A DNA stretch of 64,000 nt from Dillenia suffruticosa (Eukaryota > Streptophyta > Magnoliopsida > Dilleniales > Dilleniaceae), in NCBI GenBank assembly GCA_033439265.1, contig JAVTVX010000012.1:14853501-14917500 (forward strand), written 5' to 3'. The translations under genes and the position numbers were made by a program. Of this stretch, positions 42,601 through 49,229 are shown piece after piece. The notes beneath the pieces were generated by a model. That model ran no database searches, was not told where the DNA came from, and saw only the letters and a list, made by a program, of their open reading frames with translations. Every line of letters starts with the position of its first letter. The first letter of the stretch is position 1.

Positions 42601-45600
42601 AAATATCTTGATACTTTTATTGTTGGGGTAGTAGATGCCTCCTAATGTCTAGGTGAATTAAATCATGGGTGCTAGTAGTAGCAAAATTGCTTTGGTTGAA
42701 AGGTAAGGCCAACTGTGTTAATATTTGGCATATCTAGGCGAAGATGCGAGATTTGAATGATGGGTATGAGAGTTGCGGTAAAGAGTAGGCAGAGAGAGGG
42801 GATGTGTAGATATGTAAGTTCAAATATTGTCTGTCTCAAAAATCAGTCCCATTCTTGAGCTGTATACACAACAACCTTAAGAAAAATATATATCCAATTC
42901 GATTTCACAGAGTTGTCCAATAGCTATAGAAGTTTAATTACAACTTTGGGACAAGAAAAATGTTTTGCACATTTCATTATCTTTTGTTTTTAGTGGGAGT
43001 ATATATTGATTTGATGTTATATGATTACAACATAGAATCAAACAATCAAGAGTTATCCGGAAACTAGTGGAAGAGAAAGCATGTTTGATGTGATGGATGC
43101 AACCTCGGTGAGTGTAAAGGCCGGACGCGCGGAGAATTAGCAATAGTAGCTATAGCCTATGAAGTTTGATTTTTTTTTTTTTTTATTTGATAGAAATGAA
43201 GTTTGATAGTTTGGTTTATAATTCCTCCGGTCATCTTCAGGCCTTGGGGGTTGAGCACGATATTTCCATTATCTGCGTATCAATATGCAATAATCTTGAA
43301 CCAACGTGATTTGACTCAACTGAATATGGAATTGAATACTCTTAAATATGATCGAGATTCGACTCCCGTTAGGAATATCGATTTCTCATGTGTGTATAAA
43401 GCATTTTCCATTGGAAGATCCGTCGCCCGAAAGGACCAACTATAACGGTTGATCCGGATTAATTGGGATAAATCCCCAGATACAGGACGATATCCAAGAC
43501 ATGATATAAAAAAAAAAATAATCTTGTGCATAACGTCTAGATTAATTGTAATGTTTACAAATGATTTGATTGAATTTTGAGATCGGTTAAAAAGTAAAAA
43601 ATAAATTTAGAATCTGATGTGAACCCGTTGGGTATAAAAACCCTAAAACCCACGAACAAGTTAATTTAGCCCAAAAATCGTCCCAACGAATTATTTGAAC
43701 CGATGGAATTAAAAATCTCAACCCTAGACCTAAAGGAGGAAGAACCTAATGTATATGACCTTAGACCCGTTTCTCACTAGATCAAGAACTTTGGTATAAA
43801 GATGGAATGAATGACGCCACAATCTAGATGGTTCGAAATCTAGATTGATAAGTCAAAAAACTAAACAAGATTCATATCTTGAATAAGTTCAAGTTCTCAA
43901 AAAAACAAAACCTGTGTGAAGAATTCTCACAATTTTATTAATTCTCTCAAAAGTGTTGTCTTTTACATAATATATAATGATCTATTTATAACCTAAAGGT
44001 AAAAACATAATTGGCAACTAAAAATTTAGTAACTCTCCAAACAATAAAAAATTAGGAAACTAAACATAAGTTACAAATAAAAATTAGAAAACTAAATAAA
44101 TCAAACTATTTTGACCAAGTTTTGCTGCTATTTTCTTCATTTTCGTCCTCCCTTGGTTTTGGATAGTTTTGGGCCTTTTATTCTTCCAACTGGGCTTGCA
44201 TGAGCATAATTGAGGCCCCTTTTGGTTCTTCATTCATTTGGGCTCCAATTTCTTATTGTAAAACCCTCTGAATTAAGTTATTCAGTACTTTTTTGGACCT
44301 TTTAACTCGAATTTTTGTTACTGGCCCAACTGGAACTTGAGTTGAATGTTGTAAATTTCTTGCAATCTTGATGATCACATCATTCCCCCCTTCTTGACAA
44401 CGATTTGTCCCCAAATCGTCACCTGTGTGAATATGCATCCGCAACCGCATTTTGCTTGGAAAAAGTTTCGATGAATTCAATCACTCGAACATGTCTCTTA
44501 CCATCTTAATCAATCAACAACTCTTTGAATTTAACTTACAAATAATTGTCTTGTGAAATTCAAAAAAAGAATAACAAGAAAAATAAAGAAGAAAAATAAG
44601 TGAGAAATAAAAAAGTCACAAATTTGGAAAAATTCCAAATTAAGAAAGAAACAAATATGGAATGAATTGAATAAGAAAGGTGAATAAAGAAAGAAAATAC
44701 GAAGGTGAATAAATAAGGAAAAAAAAAGAAATAAAGAAGGAACAACAAAAGAAAAGAAAAAAAATTAGAAACTGCCTTTGTTTTATGAAAAATTATAGAC
44801 AAATATGAACAATTATAGACAAATATGAACAACTCGAAAGGTAACCCGAAATTGCTCTGATACCAACTGATGTGAACCCGTTGGGTATAAAAACCCTAGA
44901 ACCCACGAACAAGTTAATTTAGTCCAAAAAATCGTCCTAACGAATTATTTGAACCGATGGAATTAAAAACCTCAACCCTAGACCTAAAGGAGGAAGAACC
45001 TAAGGTATATGACCTTAGACCCGTTTCTCACTAGATCAAGAATTTTGGTATAAAGATGGAATGAATGACGCCCAATCTAGATGGTTCGAAACCTAGATTG
45101 ATAAGTCAAAAAACTAAACAAGATTCATATCTTGAATAAGTTCAAGTTCTCAAAAGAAGAAGACCTGTGTGAAAAATCCTCATAATTTTATTAATTCTCT
45201 AAAAAGTGTTGTCTTTTTCACAATGTATAATGATCTATTTATAACCTAAAGGTAAAAACATAATTGACAACTAAAAATTTAGTAACTCTCCAAACAATAA
45301 AGAATTAGGAAACTAAACATAAATTACAAATAAAAATTAGGAAACTAAATAAATCAAACTATTTTGACCAAATCTTGCTACTATTTTCTTCATTTTCGTC
45401 CTCCCTTGGTCTTGGATAGTTTTGGGCCTTTTATTCTTCCAACTGGGTTTGTATGAGCATAATTGAGGCCTCTTTTGGTTCTTCATTCATTTGGGCTCCA
45501 ATTTCTTATTGTAAAACCCTCTAAATTAAGTTATTCAGTACTTTTTTAGAATTTTTAACTCGAACTTTTGTTACTGGCCCAACTGGAACTTGAGTTGAAT

Positions 45601-48031
45601 GTTGTAAATTTTTTACAGTCTTGATGATCACATAAGAATCTCAATAAATATATACCAAATATGAATTCATGATGTCAAAGTTTGTTAGGAAGGGAGTAAC
45701 CCAATTTTTGCTAGCATGGTAAGAGTTGATGATGTGTGGTCTGGAGTCACTCATTTCAAACTAGAGCGGGTTGATCCGAATAGTTAAATGGGTCACTCTT
45801 TCTAACGCTGATTGATATTGATTGACCAAAGGGCAGCGAGTGTCGAGAAATTCCTTTTTCTAAAAGGGTAACCGACATTGTAAAGTAACCATTTTTCGTC
45901 AAATATTTATTCCAATGGAAAGCATGGTTCTTTGATTATAAAAATAGAAACTTCTTTGGGTGCGCCTTGGAAACTGAGTGAACAAGTGAATTTTTTGAAA
46001 GGAAGAGTGCTATTTTACAAATGATCAAGACTTTTCAAAGAAAAACAAAGGTGAAGAAAAGGGTGTAGATCACAACACAATAAAGGAGAAGAATTGATGG
46101 ATTTTACCATGAAATCAAAGAGTTATTTCAATATATGTAAATATTTCAAGAAACAGTTGCTAATCTTCAAAGAGACCATTGGATTTTACTTTGTCTGTGA
46201 TACTATTATAGTTATACTACAAACTATTCTGAGAGAATGATAAAATGAGTGAAAAGTTTGAATCTTTGTATTCAATTATGTGTTTTAGGGTTTGTAGAGG
46301 AGAATTCCCTCTATTTAAGGTGCATATAAAGTTAAATTTCTTATTTTTTTCAATCATGTCCTTCATCGATGATAATCATATATATGGTTAGGGCAATAAT
46401 GGTTCGAGTGATTGATATTATCAAGCAAAATCATAATTATGGGGCTAAAACATAACTAAGGGGGCGTTTGGTTCTCGGAAATAGAAATCAGAATCAAAAT
46501 CTGATATCACTTATTTGATTTAAATTTTGAAATAAATATATTTATCATCGTTAATATTTGATTTATATATGTTTCGAAATAAAAATTATATAATTATCAA
46601 TTTTGTCTATGATAAAAAATGTTTTTATGATTTAAATTATTTTTTTATTAAAAGCATTTCATCGTAGAAAAATATTTGATAAAAAAATAGATTTTTTATG
46701 ATAAAAAATGTTTGACAGATTTTTTTATTAAAAATTTTGCTTCTTTTGAAAGTGTGAATAGGCCTTCTCTCTAAGATTTGCAAAATTCAAAGCTACGGTA
46801 ACCCTACAGTAACCTTTTTCTTCTTCTTCCTCCTCTTTCTTCTTCTCCATTGCTTCAATCCAAACTTCTCCCTCTCCTCAAACTTTATCCTCTCTATCTT
46901 TAAACTCTTAGCTTCCTCTTCTTCCTCCAATTTGATCCGCATTTGCTACTTGGGATCGTTCAATCCTGCTTCTTGTTCTTCTTGCTTCTTTACCGCCATC
47001 TCTATCTTGAGCTGCTTCCTCTTCCGCTTCTTAACTGCTCTCCTCCTCTCCTCTTTGCTCATTGACTCCCATTTCGTTTCAATCACTTCGTGAATAGAAG
47101 GGTGGCGGCTGAAGAAGTGTAGAGAAAGAGAATGCGCGGCAAAAGAAGTGGCAGCTAAGAGCCCTGTGCCGTGGGAAGAAGAGTTTCTTGGATCACCTAC
47201 ACCATCGGCTGAATGGAAGGGTAGAAGTGCAAAAACTGATCCATTTTTTTCTTAGGTTTCATCCATGGATTTTAAATGAAATCTATTATTTTATTTGAAT
47301 TTCATAAAACTCATATTTTTTTTTTATTTTCAAACTTAGACTCTCGTTCATTAATTCAAATAATTTGAATGAATTTTAATCGTATTTTTAATTCTCATAT
47401 TTTTTAACAAGATATCACTTTATACTCATTTTCTTGTTACGTTTAAAATATTTTTTATTAAAAGAGGTTGATTGGTCAATCGGAATTACCTTAGTATGAC
47501 ATGAACTTCACGTCAGGACCACTTCACATATATTCTAGTGAAGCAAGTTGGTCAGGTATAATATTGACGTGCCTGATTAAATCTTTTTGATTGAAAATAA
47601 ATTGGAAGTAATTTCAAAATAGTGAATCTTTATATTCTTAACCTAATTATTAGAACTTTACCTATTTATTTCTCTATTTTGAATTTTTAAAAATGTCAAA
47701 TTACTATCATGGAAGATTTTTCATGACGTGACATAAAAAAATTTAGATAACAAAGAGTACATGCATTGTGTGTGTAAAGGCATGCACAAACTCTAATTTA
47801 TATATATTTATAGTTGGCATTAATTCGTAGGGTGTTTATCTTAAAGGGTTTTTGTGGTATCTTAGGTATCACGTGCCTCGATCATTCCTCAAAGATTCAG
47901 GGAACCTTATGATTGTGCTTGAAGAACTTGGAGGGGACCCTCTTCAAATAACCTTACACACAATTTCAGTTACAAATTTAAGTGAGTATAATGCAAACTC
48001 AGAAGAAGTATTACTTCATTCATCCTTGTAA
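453..48031 (+). CDS. BGAL: Beta-galactosidase, glycoside hydrolase family 35 (plant BGAL), 18 exons
   Basis: Secreted cell-wall exo-beta-galactosidase that removes terminal beta-D-galactose from pectic galactan, arabinogalactan or xyloglucan side chains. Exons: 453-617, 1391-1486, 1562-1674, 2464-2530, 33010-33102, 33179-33322, 34430-34524, 35515-35620, 36032-36116, 36192-36310, 36519-36683, 36865-37046, 38198-38289, 39275-39384, 39475-39585, 39673-39780, 39880-40025, 47866-48031. They total 2163 nt, 720 residues. Residues 1 to about 22 are a hydrophobic signal peptide; the GH35 domain follows. The family signature [13 protein letters not shown] is at 170-182/183 with acid/base Glu182; the nucleophile is Glu253 in WTENW. 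C-terminal beta-sandwich motifs include [11 protein letters not shown] (exon 17) and YHVPRSFL (exon 18). No SUEL lectin domain is encoded before the stop. His of the usual YHGGTNFGR is Tyr295. Family assignment is firm; BGAL16-like subclade is inference. Expression cannot be judged from sequence. Confidence 0.93.
2052..2087. repeat. (TA)n microsatellite in BGAL intron 3
   Basis: Pure TA dinucleotide run of about 18 units in intron 3. Likely polymorphic. Confidence 0.9.
3240..3800 (-). repeat. 3' LTR of gypsy D
   Basis: Aligns with 29484-29745 over the first 270 bp or so. It contains a 30-base T run (3667-3696) preceded by a TG run. The inner edge is set only by a purine-rich tract on the minus strand near 3805-3820. 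Confidence 0.6.
3909..4423 (-). pseudogene. Gypsy D integrase C-terminal remnant
   Basis: Minus-strand reading shows the end of a Ty3/gypsy integrase. A degraded form of the core motif YHPQTDGQTE appears as [13 protein letters not shown], followed by a match to the downstream LAQAEFAYN block ([18 protein letters not shown]). The segment at 3909-4118 adds a HVLDLHLL and [14 protein letters not shown] block typical of the tail of gypsy integrases. Two frames are needed, so it is not functional. Confidence 0.8.
4424..5990 (-). pseudogene. Gypsy D reverse transcriptase/RNase H remnant
   Basis: No long frame survives, but minus-strand fragments are diagnostic. Near 5480 there is [13 protein letters not shown] (family MPFGLSNAPSTFM). 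Near 5400 there is [14 protein letters not shown] (family KFVVVYFDD), which marks the RT catalytic strand with its second Asp lost. Near 4700 there is NVVDALS (family NVVADALSR) at the end of the RNase H region. Copia A inserted at 5990 cuts the element just upstream of RT. Confidence 0.7.
5995..6370 (-). repeat. 3' LTR of Copia A
   Basis: 376 bp, starts TGAAAG and ends TTACA on the plus strand. Pairs with 13587-13962. Confidence 0.95.
7446..8340 (-). pseudogene. Copia A RNase H and end of RT
   Basis: The minus-strand frame 7603-8337 shows the copia RT C-terminus ([36 protein letters not shown]) and RNase H ([35 protein letters not shown]). The segment 7446-7667, in a second frame, completes it with [13 protein letters not shown] and [10 protein letters not shown] frameshift near 7640 separates the two, so the polyprotein is not intact. 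Confidence 0.92.
8341..9072 (-). pseudogene. Copia A reverse transcriptase
   Basis: The segment 8527-9072 has a classical copia RT N-terminus ([66 protein letters not shown]). The YVDD-equivalent region lies in 8390-8460 in another frame. The frame breaks at about 8526. Confidence 0.9.
9226..10300 (-). pseudogene. Copia A integrase
   Basis: The segment 9892-10251 carries the pre-integrase HHCC zinc region ([23 protein letters not shown]) and the first catalytic Asp neighbourhood (SNICGPM). 9559-9858 carries LRTDRGREY and [12 protein letters not shown] (catalytic Asp and Glu). 9226-9549 carries the C-terminal part ([28 protein letters not shown]). Three frames are needed. Confidence 0.92.
10307..11846 (-). 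pseudogene. Copia A gag and protease, split by a solo LTR
   Basis: Gag reads on the minus strand from about 11846 with [10 protein letters not shown] and [11 protein letters not shown] blocks, then a zinc knuckle [14 protein letters not shown] (10881-11366 frame). The protease begins at about 10960 and is cut in the active-site motif. It resumes at 10531 and reads through [20 protein letters not shown] and IRRNLVSV to about 10307. The 405-bp insert at 10532-10936 is described separately. Confidence 0.85.
10532..10936 (+). mobile_element. Solo LTR inserted in Copia A protease
   Basis: 405 bp, TGTTGAAATAAA at the left and TTTCATCA at the right, flanked by the exact 5-bp repeat CTCCT (10527-10531 and 10937-10941). 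A TATA box, TATAAATAGG (10801-10810), gives plus orientation. No internal domain is present, so it is the product of LTR-LTR recombination. It resembles no other LTR in this window. Confidence 0.9.
11847..13570 (-). other. Copia A untranslated leader
   Basis: Between gag and the primer site. No coding motif is visible. It contains a TA-rich stretch (12055-12150) and a GC-rich block of about 100 bp (12990-13060) with GGCGGCGGCGCG, similar in position and composition to the GC-rich leader of Copia B (25036-25320). Confidence 0.6.
13571..13586 (-). other. Copia A primer-binding site
   Basis: The minus strand reads TTGGTATCAGAGCATG directly inside the 5' LTR, complementary to the 3' end of initiator tRNA-Met. 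Confidence 0.9.
13587..13962 (-). repeat. 5' LTR of Copia A
   Basis: 376 bp, pairs with 5995-6370. Right-hand target duplication AATTC at 13963-13967. Confidence 0.95.
13968..14552 (-). pseudogene. Gypsy D protease/late gag remnant
   Basis: Resumes gypsy D to the right of Copia A. Minus-strand fragments include NKFDLIIDG (family VIIDGGS, the protease active-site region) near 14420, then CDLLLGRPW near 14180 (family HILLGRPWQ), then an acidic linker ([12 protein letters not shown]) near 14530. An A-rich tract (14006-14046) precedes the part that continues at 5990. Stops are frequent. Confidence 0.7.
14553..15041 (-). repeat. 3' LTR of Copia B
   Basis: 489 bp, clearly alignable with 25980-26460 but visibly diverged by substitutions and small indels. 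Confidence 0.9.
15042..16160. other. Copia B 3' untranslated segment
   Basis: Between the LTR and RNase H. No coding motif. A TA microsatellite of about 12 units lies at 16092-16115. Copia A has a comparable 1-kb stretch (6371-7445), so this looks like a shared design of the two elements. Confidence 0.6.
16165..17485 (-). pseudogene. Copia B RNase H and partial RT
   Basis: RNase H in 16266-16631 ([34 protein letters not shown]). Further right, in changing frames, are remnants of [10 protein letters not shown] (about 16755), the YVDD region (about 17110-17130), the MDVKxAFLNG block (about 17350) and GIDYE (about 17470). Coding similarity stops abruptly near 17480, where element C begins. Confidence 0.85.
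18455..18784 (-). other. Unassigned open frame in element C
   Basis: A 109-codon minus-strand frame in the AT-rich 3' part of element C. Composition is ordinary (Ser, Lys, His rich) and no domain is recognised. It lies where Tat/Athila elements have non-coding sequence, so chance is likely. Confidence 0.15.
19080..19841 (-). pseudogene. Element C protease remnant
   Basis: The minus-strand frame 19620-19841 has the gag-protease linker ([20 protein letters not shown]). Continuing left in other frames are LGAHVNIM (family LGASINVMP, the protease active-site neighbourhood, Asp lost), [18 protein letters not shown] and [13 protein letters not shown]. These are diagnostic of Tat/Athila-type gypsy proteases. 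Confidence 0.8.
19866..20690 (-). pseudogene. Element C gag
   Basis: The frame 19866-20477 (203 codons) has the gypsy gag capsid: [67 protein letters not shown], and a long helical tail. The upstream frame 20484-20690 adds the capsid start ([20 protein letters not shown]). They are separated by one stop/frameshift near 20480. This is the best-preserved gypsy coding segment in the window. Confidence 0.88.
20944..20961 (-). other. Element C primer-binding site (tRNA-Asp)
   Basis: The plus strand reads TCCCCGGTAACGGCGCCA, equal to the 3' end of plant tRNA-Asp (GTC) except one C to T change, so the minus strand is complementary to that tRNA. Confidence 0.85.
20962..22294 (-). repeat. 5' LTR of element C
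   Basis: Lies directly outside the primer site and lacks coding potential. It contains GGTCGAATCCCATGGGAA (21041-21058), a phrase common near the 3' end of Tat/Athila-type LTRs, and an AGATCTAGATCTAGAT stretch (about 21984-21999). The outer edge is approximate; no second copy is present. Confidence 0.6.
22295..23180 (-). pseudogene. Copia B integrase
   Basis: Frame 22249-22797 ([46 protein letters not shown]) and 22807-23001 ([27 protein letters not shown]). The second catalytic Asp in the usual RTDRG/RSDxG is Asn (KTNRE), and the frame is broken at 22800. The pre-integrase zinc region continues to about 23180 in other frames. Confidence 0.88.
23504..24561 (-). pseudogene. Copia B gag and protease
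   Basis: Gag starts near 24561 ([18 protein letters not shown]), continues in 23939-24145 ([28 protein letters not shown]) and ends with a zinc knuckle [14 protein letters not shown]. The protease active site [10 protein letters not shown] follows directly (23504-23905). This is the one intact protease motif in the window. Frameshifts lie between the three pieces. Confidence 0.88.
24482..25035. repeat. Exact 250-bp direct duplication in Copia B
   Basis: 24482-24731 and 24786-25035 are identical base for base by my reading (offset 304, spacer 54 bp). The unit covers the gag start and part of the leader. Confidence 0.93.
25036..25979 (-). other. Copia B untranslated leader and primer site
   Basis: Non-coding leader with a GC-rich portion (25036-25320; repeated CACGCGCC/CACGCAC words), ending at the primer site (about 25963-25979). 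No gene is seen. Confidence 0.7.
25980..26460 (-). repeat. 5' LTR of Copia B
   Basis: 481 bp, pairs with 14553-15041. Confidence 0.9.
26461..26760 (-). pseudogene. Gypsy D gag zinc-knuckle remnant
   Basis: The minus strand near 26560 reads [11 protein letters not shown], stop, MC: a CX2CX4HX4C knuckle with the first Cys and the His lost and spacing kept. It lies upstream of the D protease in transcript order, as expected. Confidence 0.5.
26812..28415 (-). repeat. E1: LTR-like repeat with AGTCGACT-type array
   Basis: The left end (CTAGAGGGGGTGAATA) and 150 bp inward align in inverted orientation with the right end of E2 (GATGTACACC, TTGGTGAAACCACTATAAA). 27600-28400 has five exact GTCGACT copies and many near-variants (GTTGACT, GTCAACT, GTCGATT) at irregular spacing. 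The terminal pattern recalls Sirevirus-type copia LTR ends, from memory. The right edge is approximate. It interrupts gypsy D gag. Confidence 0.55.
28625..28770 (-). repeat. tRNA-derived SINE-like repeat, copy 1
   Basis: The minus strand has an A-box-like stretch (near GTTGATCTAATAGG) and, about 40 bp on, a B-box-like stretch (near TTTCGAGTTTAAAAC). It aligns at roughly two-thirds identity with 58165-58300. No A-tail or target duplication could be fixed, so the class is tentative. Confidence 0.4.
28800..29745 (-). pseudogene. Gypsy D gag start, primer site and truncated 5' LTR
   Basis: The gag start reads [18 protein letters not shown] on the minus strand from about 29356, with a later KVEIRML block near 29130. 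A degraded tRNA-Met primer site lies at 29473-29484. From 29484 the sequence aligns with the 3' LTR at 3240 and ceases near 29745. Confidence 0.6.
30008..32262 (+). repeat. E2: LTR-like repeat with AGTCGACT-type array, inverted to E1
   Basis: It starts near TGAGTTTGATGATGAGCAAA and ends near CTCCTCCCTCTACA. 30150-31660 contains about seven exact GTCGACT copies, usually as AGTCGACTTG(C), with many variants. The start and end patterns recall Sirevirus-type copia LTRs, so this may be a solo LTR of about 2.2 kb. No target duplication could be fixed. It may have inserted beside gypsy D or may have truncated it. Confidence 0.5.
32263..33009 (+). other. Right remnant of BGAL intron 4
   Basis: Non-coding. 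A GA-rich stretch (32440-32560) and a TA run (32827-32841) are present. It ends in the exon 5 acceptor TTTTGACAG. Probably original intron sequence together with 2531-3239. Confidence 0.6.
33010..40025 (+). CDS. BGAL: BGAL exons 5-17 (residues 148-665), central block
   Basis: Thirteen compact exons. Exon 5 carries GGPIILSQ; exon 6 carries IENEY with acid/base Glu182; exon 7 carries WTENW with nucleophile Glu253; exon 8 carries [18 protein letters not shown]; exon 9 carries YYGGTNFGR and [11 protein letters not shown]; exon 10 carries [12 protein letters not shown]. Exons 11-17 encode the beta-sandwich and galactose-binding-like parts, with motifs [19 protein letters not shown] (exon 12), GSHDKKGF (exon 14), WGYQ (exon 15), LTWYK (exon 16) and [12 protein letters not shown] (exon 17). 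There are no stops or frameshifts. Donors include weaker GTACTA and GTACCT, and exon 8 has the acceptor GAAG. Introns 6, 7, 12 and 13 are about 1 kb; the others are 75-411 bp. Confidence 0.93.
38640..38830 (+). repeat. SINE-like repeat in BGAL intron 13
   Basis: An A-box-like stretch (TTGGTGTAAGTAGGTGG) and a B-box-like stretch (AAGAATTCGATTTCC) about 40 bp apart, a family-like body (GACCTACCCCGCTCGGGCC), and an A/TA-rich tail. Its second half shares words with the SINE at 43299 (GATxxxGATTAxT, GAxGATATCC type), which suggests related tails. No clear target duplication. Confidence 0.45.
39137..39179. repeat. T-rich run in BGAL intron 13
   Basis: (TTTTG)n followed by about 28 T. It may act as, or mimic, a polypyrimidine stretch upstream of exon 14. 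Confidence 0.8.
40450..42750 (-). pseudogene. Copia F pol remnant
   Basis: Minus-strand fragments: RNase H near 40640-40800 ([31 protein letters not shown]); RT at 41207-41422 ([20 protein letters not shown], then [14 protein letters not shown]); RT N-terminus near 41740 ([14 protein letters not shown]); integrase near 42570 (YFVIFVDDY). It is spread over all frames with many stops. The domain order fixes minus orientation. Confidence 0.8.
43299..43516 (+). mobile_element. tRNA-derived SINE with target duplication
   Basis: A 5' tRNA-like head with A box (TTTGACTCAACTGAATATGG) and B box (GAGATTCGACTCC), a unique body, and an A-tail of about 11 (43507-43517). The 10-bp direct repeat AATAATCTTG lies directly before (43289-43298) and after (43517-43526). 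It inserted in Copia F. Confidence 0.85.
43615..44382 (-). repeat. 3' LTR of element G
   Basis: 768 bp, pairs with 44868-45635. Confidence 0.93.
44868..45635 (-). repeat. 5' LTR of element G
   Basis: 768 bp. The primer site abuts its left edge. Confidence 0.93.
46425..47865 (+). other. Remaining BGAL intron 17
   Basis: Non-coding. GGGGGCGTTTGGTT at about 46461 resembles the terminus of hAT-type miniature elements, but no matching inverted end was found. 46805-47060 is CT-rich (TCTTCTTCTTCC). It ends in acceptor GTATCTTAG before exon 18. Confidence 0.5.
47866..48031 (+). CDS. BGAL: BGAL last exon (residues 666-720)
   Basis: After the acceptor TTAG, one base completes Met666, followed by [20 protein letters not shown] and the family motif around HTISVTNL. 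The frame then runs to TAA at 48029-48031 with a tail not recognised in the family ([16 protein letters not shown]). An excellent alternative donor, A|GTGAGT, lies at 47981/47982, where relatives splice to a lectin-domain exon. No intact lectin exon is visible in the following kilobase, so read-through into the former intron is the simplest model. The conserved Trp that usually precedes YH(V/I)PRS is replaced by Met. Confidence 0.8.
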
Positions 48032-48997
48032 TATGCCCAAAATGTTGTCTCATAGCATTTGAAATGCTCATATCATTAATTGTCACAATATTTGCATCTT
48101 TTTCTACATTGCATGAGCTTATTAATTTTCCTTGTATCAAGATGATTTTCTTCTATTGGCCAGCCGATGGACAAGAAATCTAGAACTTCAGGGACCCGAA
48201 TTATAAATTAATGGTCGAGGCATATGCTTCAAGGGTAATTCCTTTCAACTCCGCTCCCTTTTTTATAATATATTTATTTATATATTGCAATTTTATTTCT
48301 AACAAAAATAACATATTAACTTGACATGTCCTAAATCAAGTAAGTTTAGCATTCGTATTTCTAAAACATCGTTGATCCACAAATTGAATATTGATATTTT
48401 TTTAAATAAAATTTTAAATTTAAATATTATGTATAATATTATGTATAAAAATATATATCGATAGATTTTTATTTTTAAAAAATATAATTTGATTTGAATT
48501 GAATTTAATCAAATTAATTTAACGTAATTATTAAATATTAATAATTTACTTAAAAAATCCATTTATCTCCGTGATATCGATCGAGGACTTCCACCCTCCA
48601 CTCCGATGGGATTTAGAAGTGAAAATGTAAAATTTGCCATTTGTGTAAATGAATATATATGTATTAATATATTTTAAAAATAATAAAGGTCAAAACAATT
48701 ATTGTAAAAATGGTTGAGGAATGGGCAATCTCATCTCATTAATTGAAGAGCTGTACGTCGTATGTTTGTACACATGTTATGTGGGGTCCGCTGAAGATTT
48801 GAGGAAGCGTTTGCAGATTTTATTTAGAACAAAGACAAAACTAAGGCAGCATGTCATCACATGGCTTTGCACAATTATTGTCGGGCAACTCCCTTCCCTA
48901 ACTACCTTTCAATATCTTTTCCATCGTATAAAAGAAAAAAATAATTCATAAAAATTTAAAATTCTTTATTTTCAGTAAAAATAATATATTTTACACT
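48032..48997. other. 3' flank of BGAL
   Basis: Contains a 60-80 bp exon-like stretch (48166-48233) between GGCCAG and GGTAAT whose phase-1 reading (DGQEI, stop) could be a dead remnant of a lectin exon; this is very tentative. 48887-48992 reappears at 55083-55241. No polyadenylation site can be assigned. Confidence 0.3.
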
Positions 48998-49167
48998 AAG
49001 TTTACTCGAATTTCACAATTAATTTCTATAGTTAAAAATACTACATTATAACACTCAAACTTCAAAAAATATAATGAGTTGGTTTTTCCGTCAGTAACGA
49101 CGTCAGACTAATCGTTAACCGATGACATGACATGACATGACAATATACGTGGTTATAAGGAAACTGA
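48998..49167 (+). repeat. Left inverted terminal repeat of the 48998-55038 element
   Basis: Inverted match to 54868-55038. It includes a tandem GACAT run (49125-49141). Confidence 0.75.
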
Positions 49168-49229
49168 TTTGTCGCTGATGTGGGATGACGGGTCTGTATT
49201 TTGCTGACGTGGTAATTCCACCCTGTTAT

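Larger units (their letters stand above)
43615..45635 (-). mobile_element. Element G: miniature non-autonomous LTR retrotransposon
   Basis: Two LTRs of 768 bp (43615-44382, 44868-45635) begin TGATGTGAACCCG; the left ends CACATCA and the right CACATAA. The 5-bp repeat GAATC flanks the element (43610-43614, 45636-45640). The interior is only 485 bp, with a perfect tRNA-Met primer site (TTGGTATCAGAGCAA, minus strand) at the right and a purine tract (AAGAAGGGGGGAA) at the left. No protein domain: the one open frame inside is low-complexity. The LTRs differ at about 39 of 768 positions by my count. The design is TRIM/LARD-like, although the LTRs are longer than is usual for TRIMs. Confidence 0.93.
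40056..46424 (-). mobile_element. Decayed Ty1/copia element F in BGAL intron 17
   Basis: LTR remnants 40056-40310 and 46207-46423 align (GTTATACTAC, AGTTTGAA, TATTCAATT, TGTGTTTT, GTGATTGAT). The flanks carry GCAAA (40051-40055 and 46425-46429). A degraded tRNA-Met primer site is just left of 46207, and a purine tract (TTTGGGAAAAG) just right of 40310. Its interior holds a SINE and element G. All frames are destroyed, so it is much older than G. Confidence 0.85.

Noticed and set aside
44560..44832. Minus-strand frame of 90 codons in element G
   Set aside because: It is Phe/Leu-rich because the plus strand is a GAAA/AAAG-type run; no domain is present.
46455..47260. hAT-type miniature element starting GGGGGCGTTTGGTT
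   Set aside because: No matching inverted end or 8-bp duplication was found to the right.
453..48031. BGAL as a pseudogene or as separate gene fragments
   Set aside because: All 17 junctions keep phase and GT-AG borders, and the exons read open through 720 codons with both catalytic residues.
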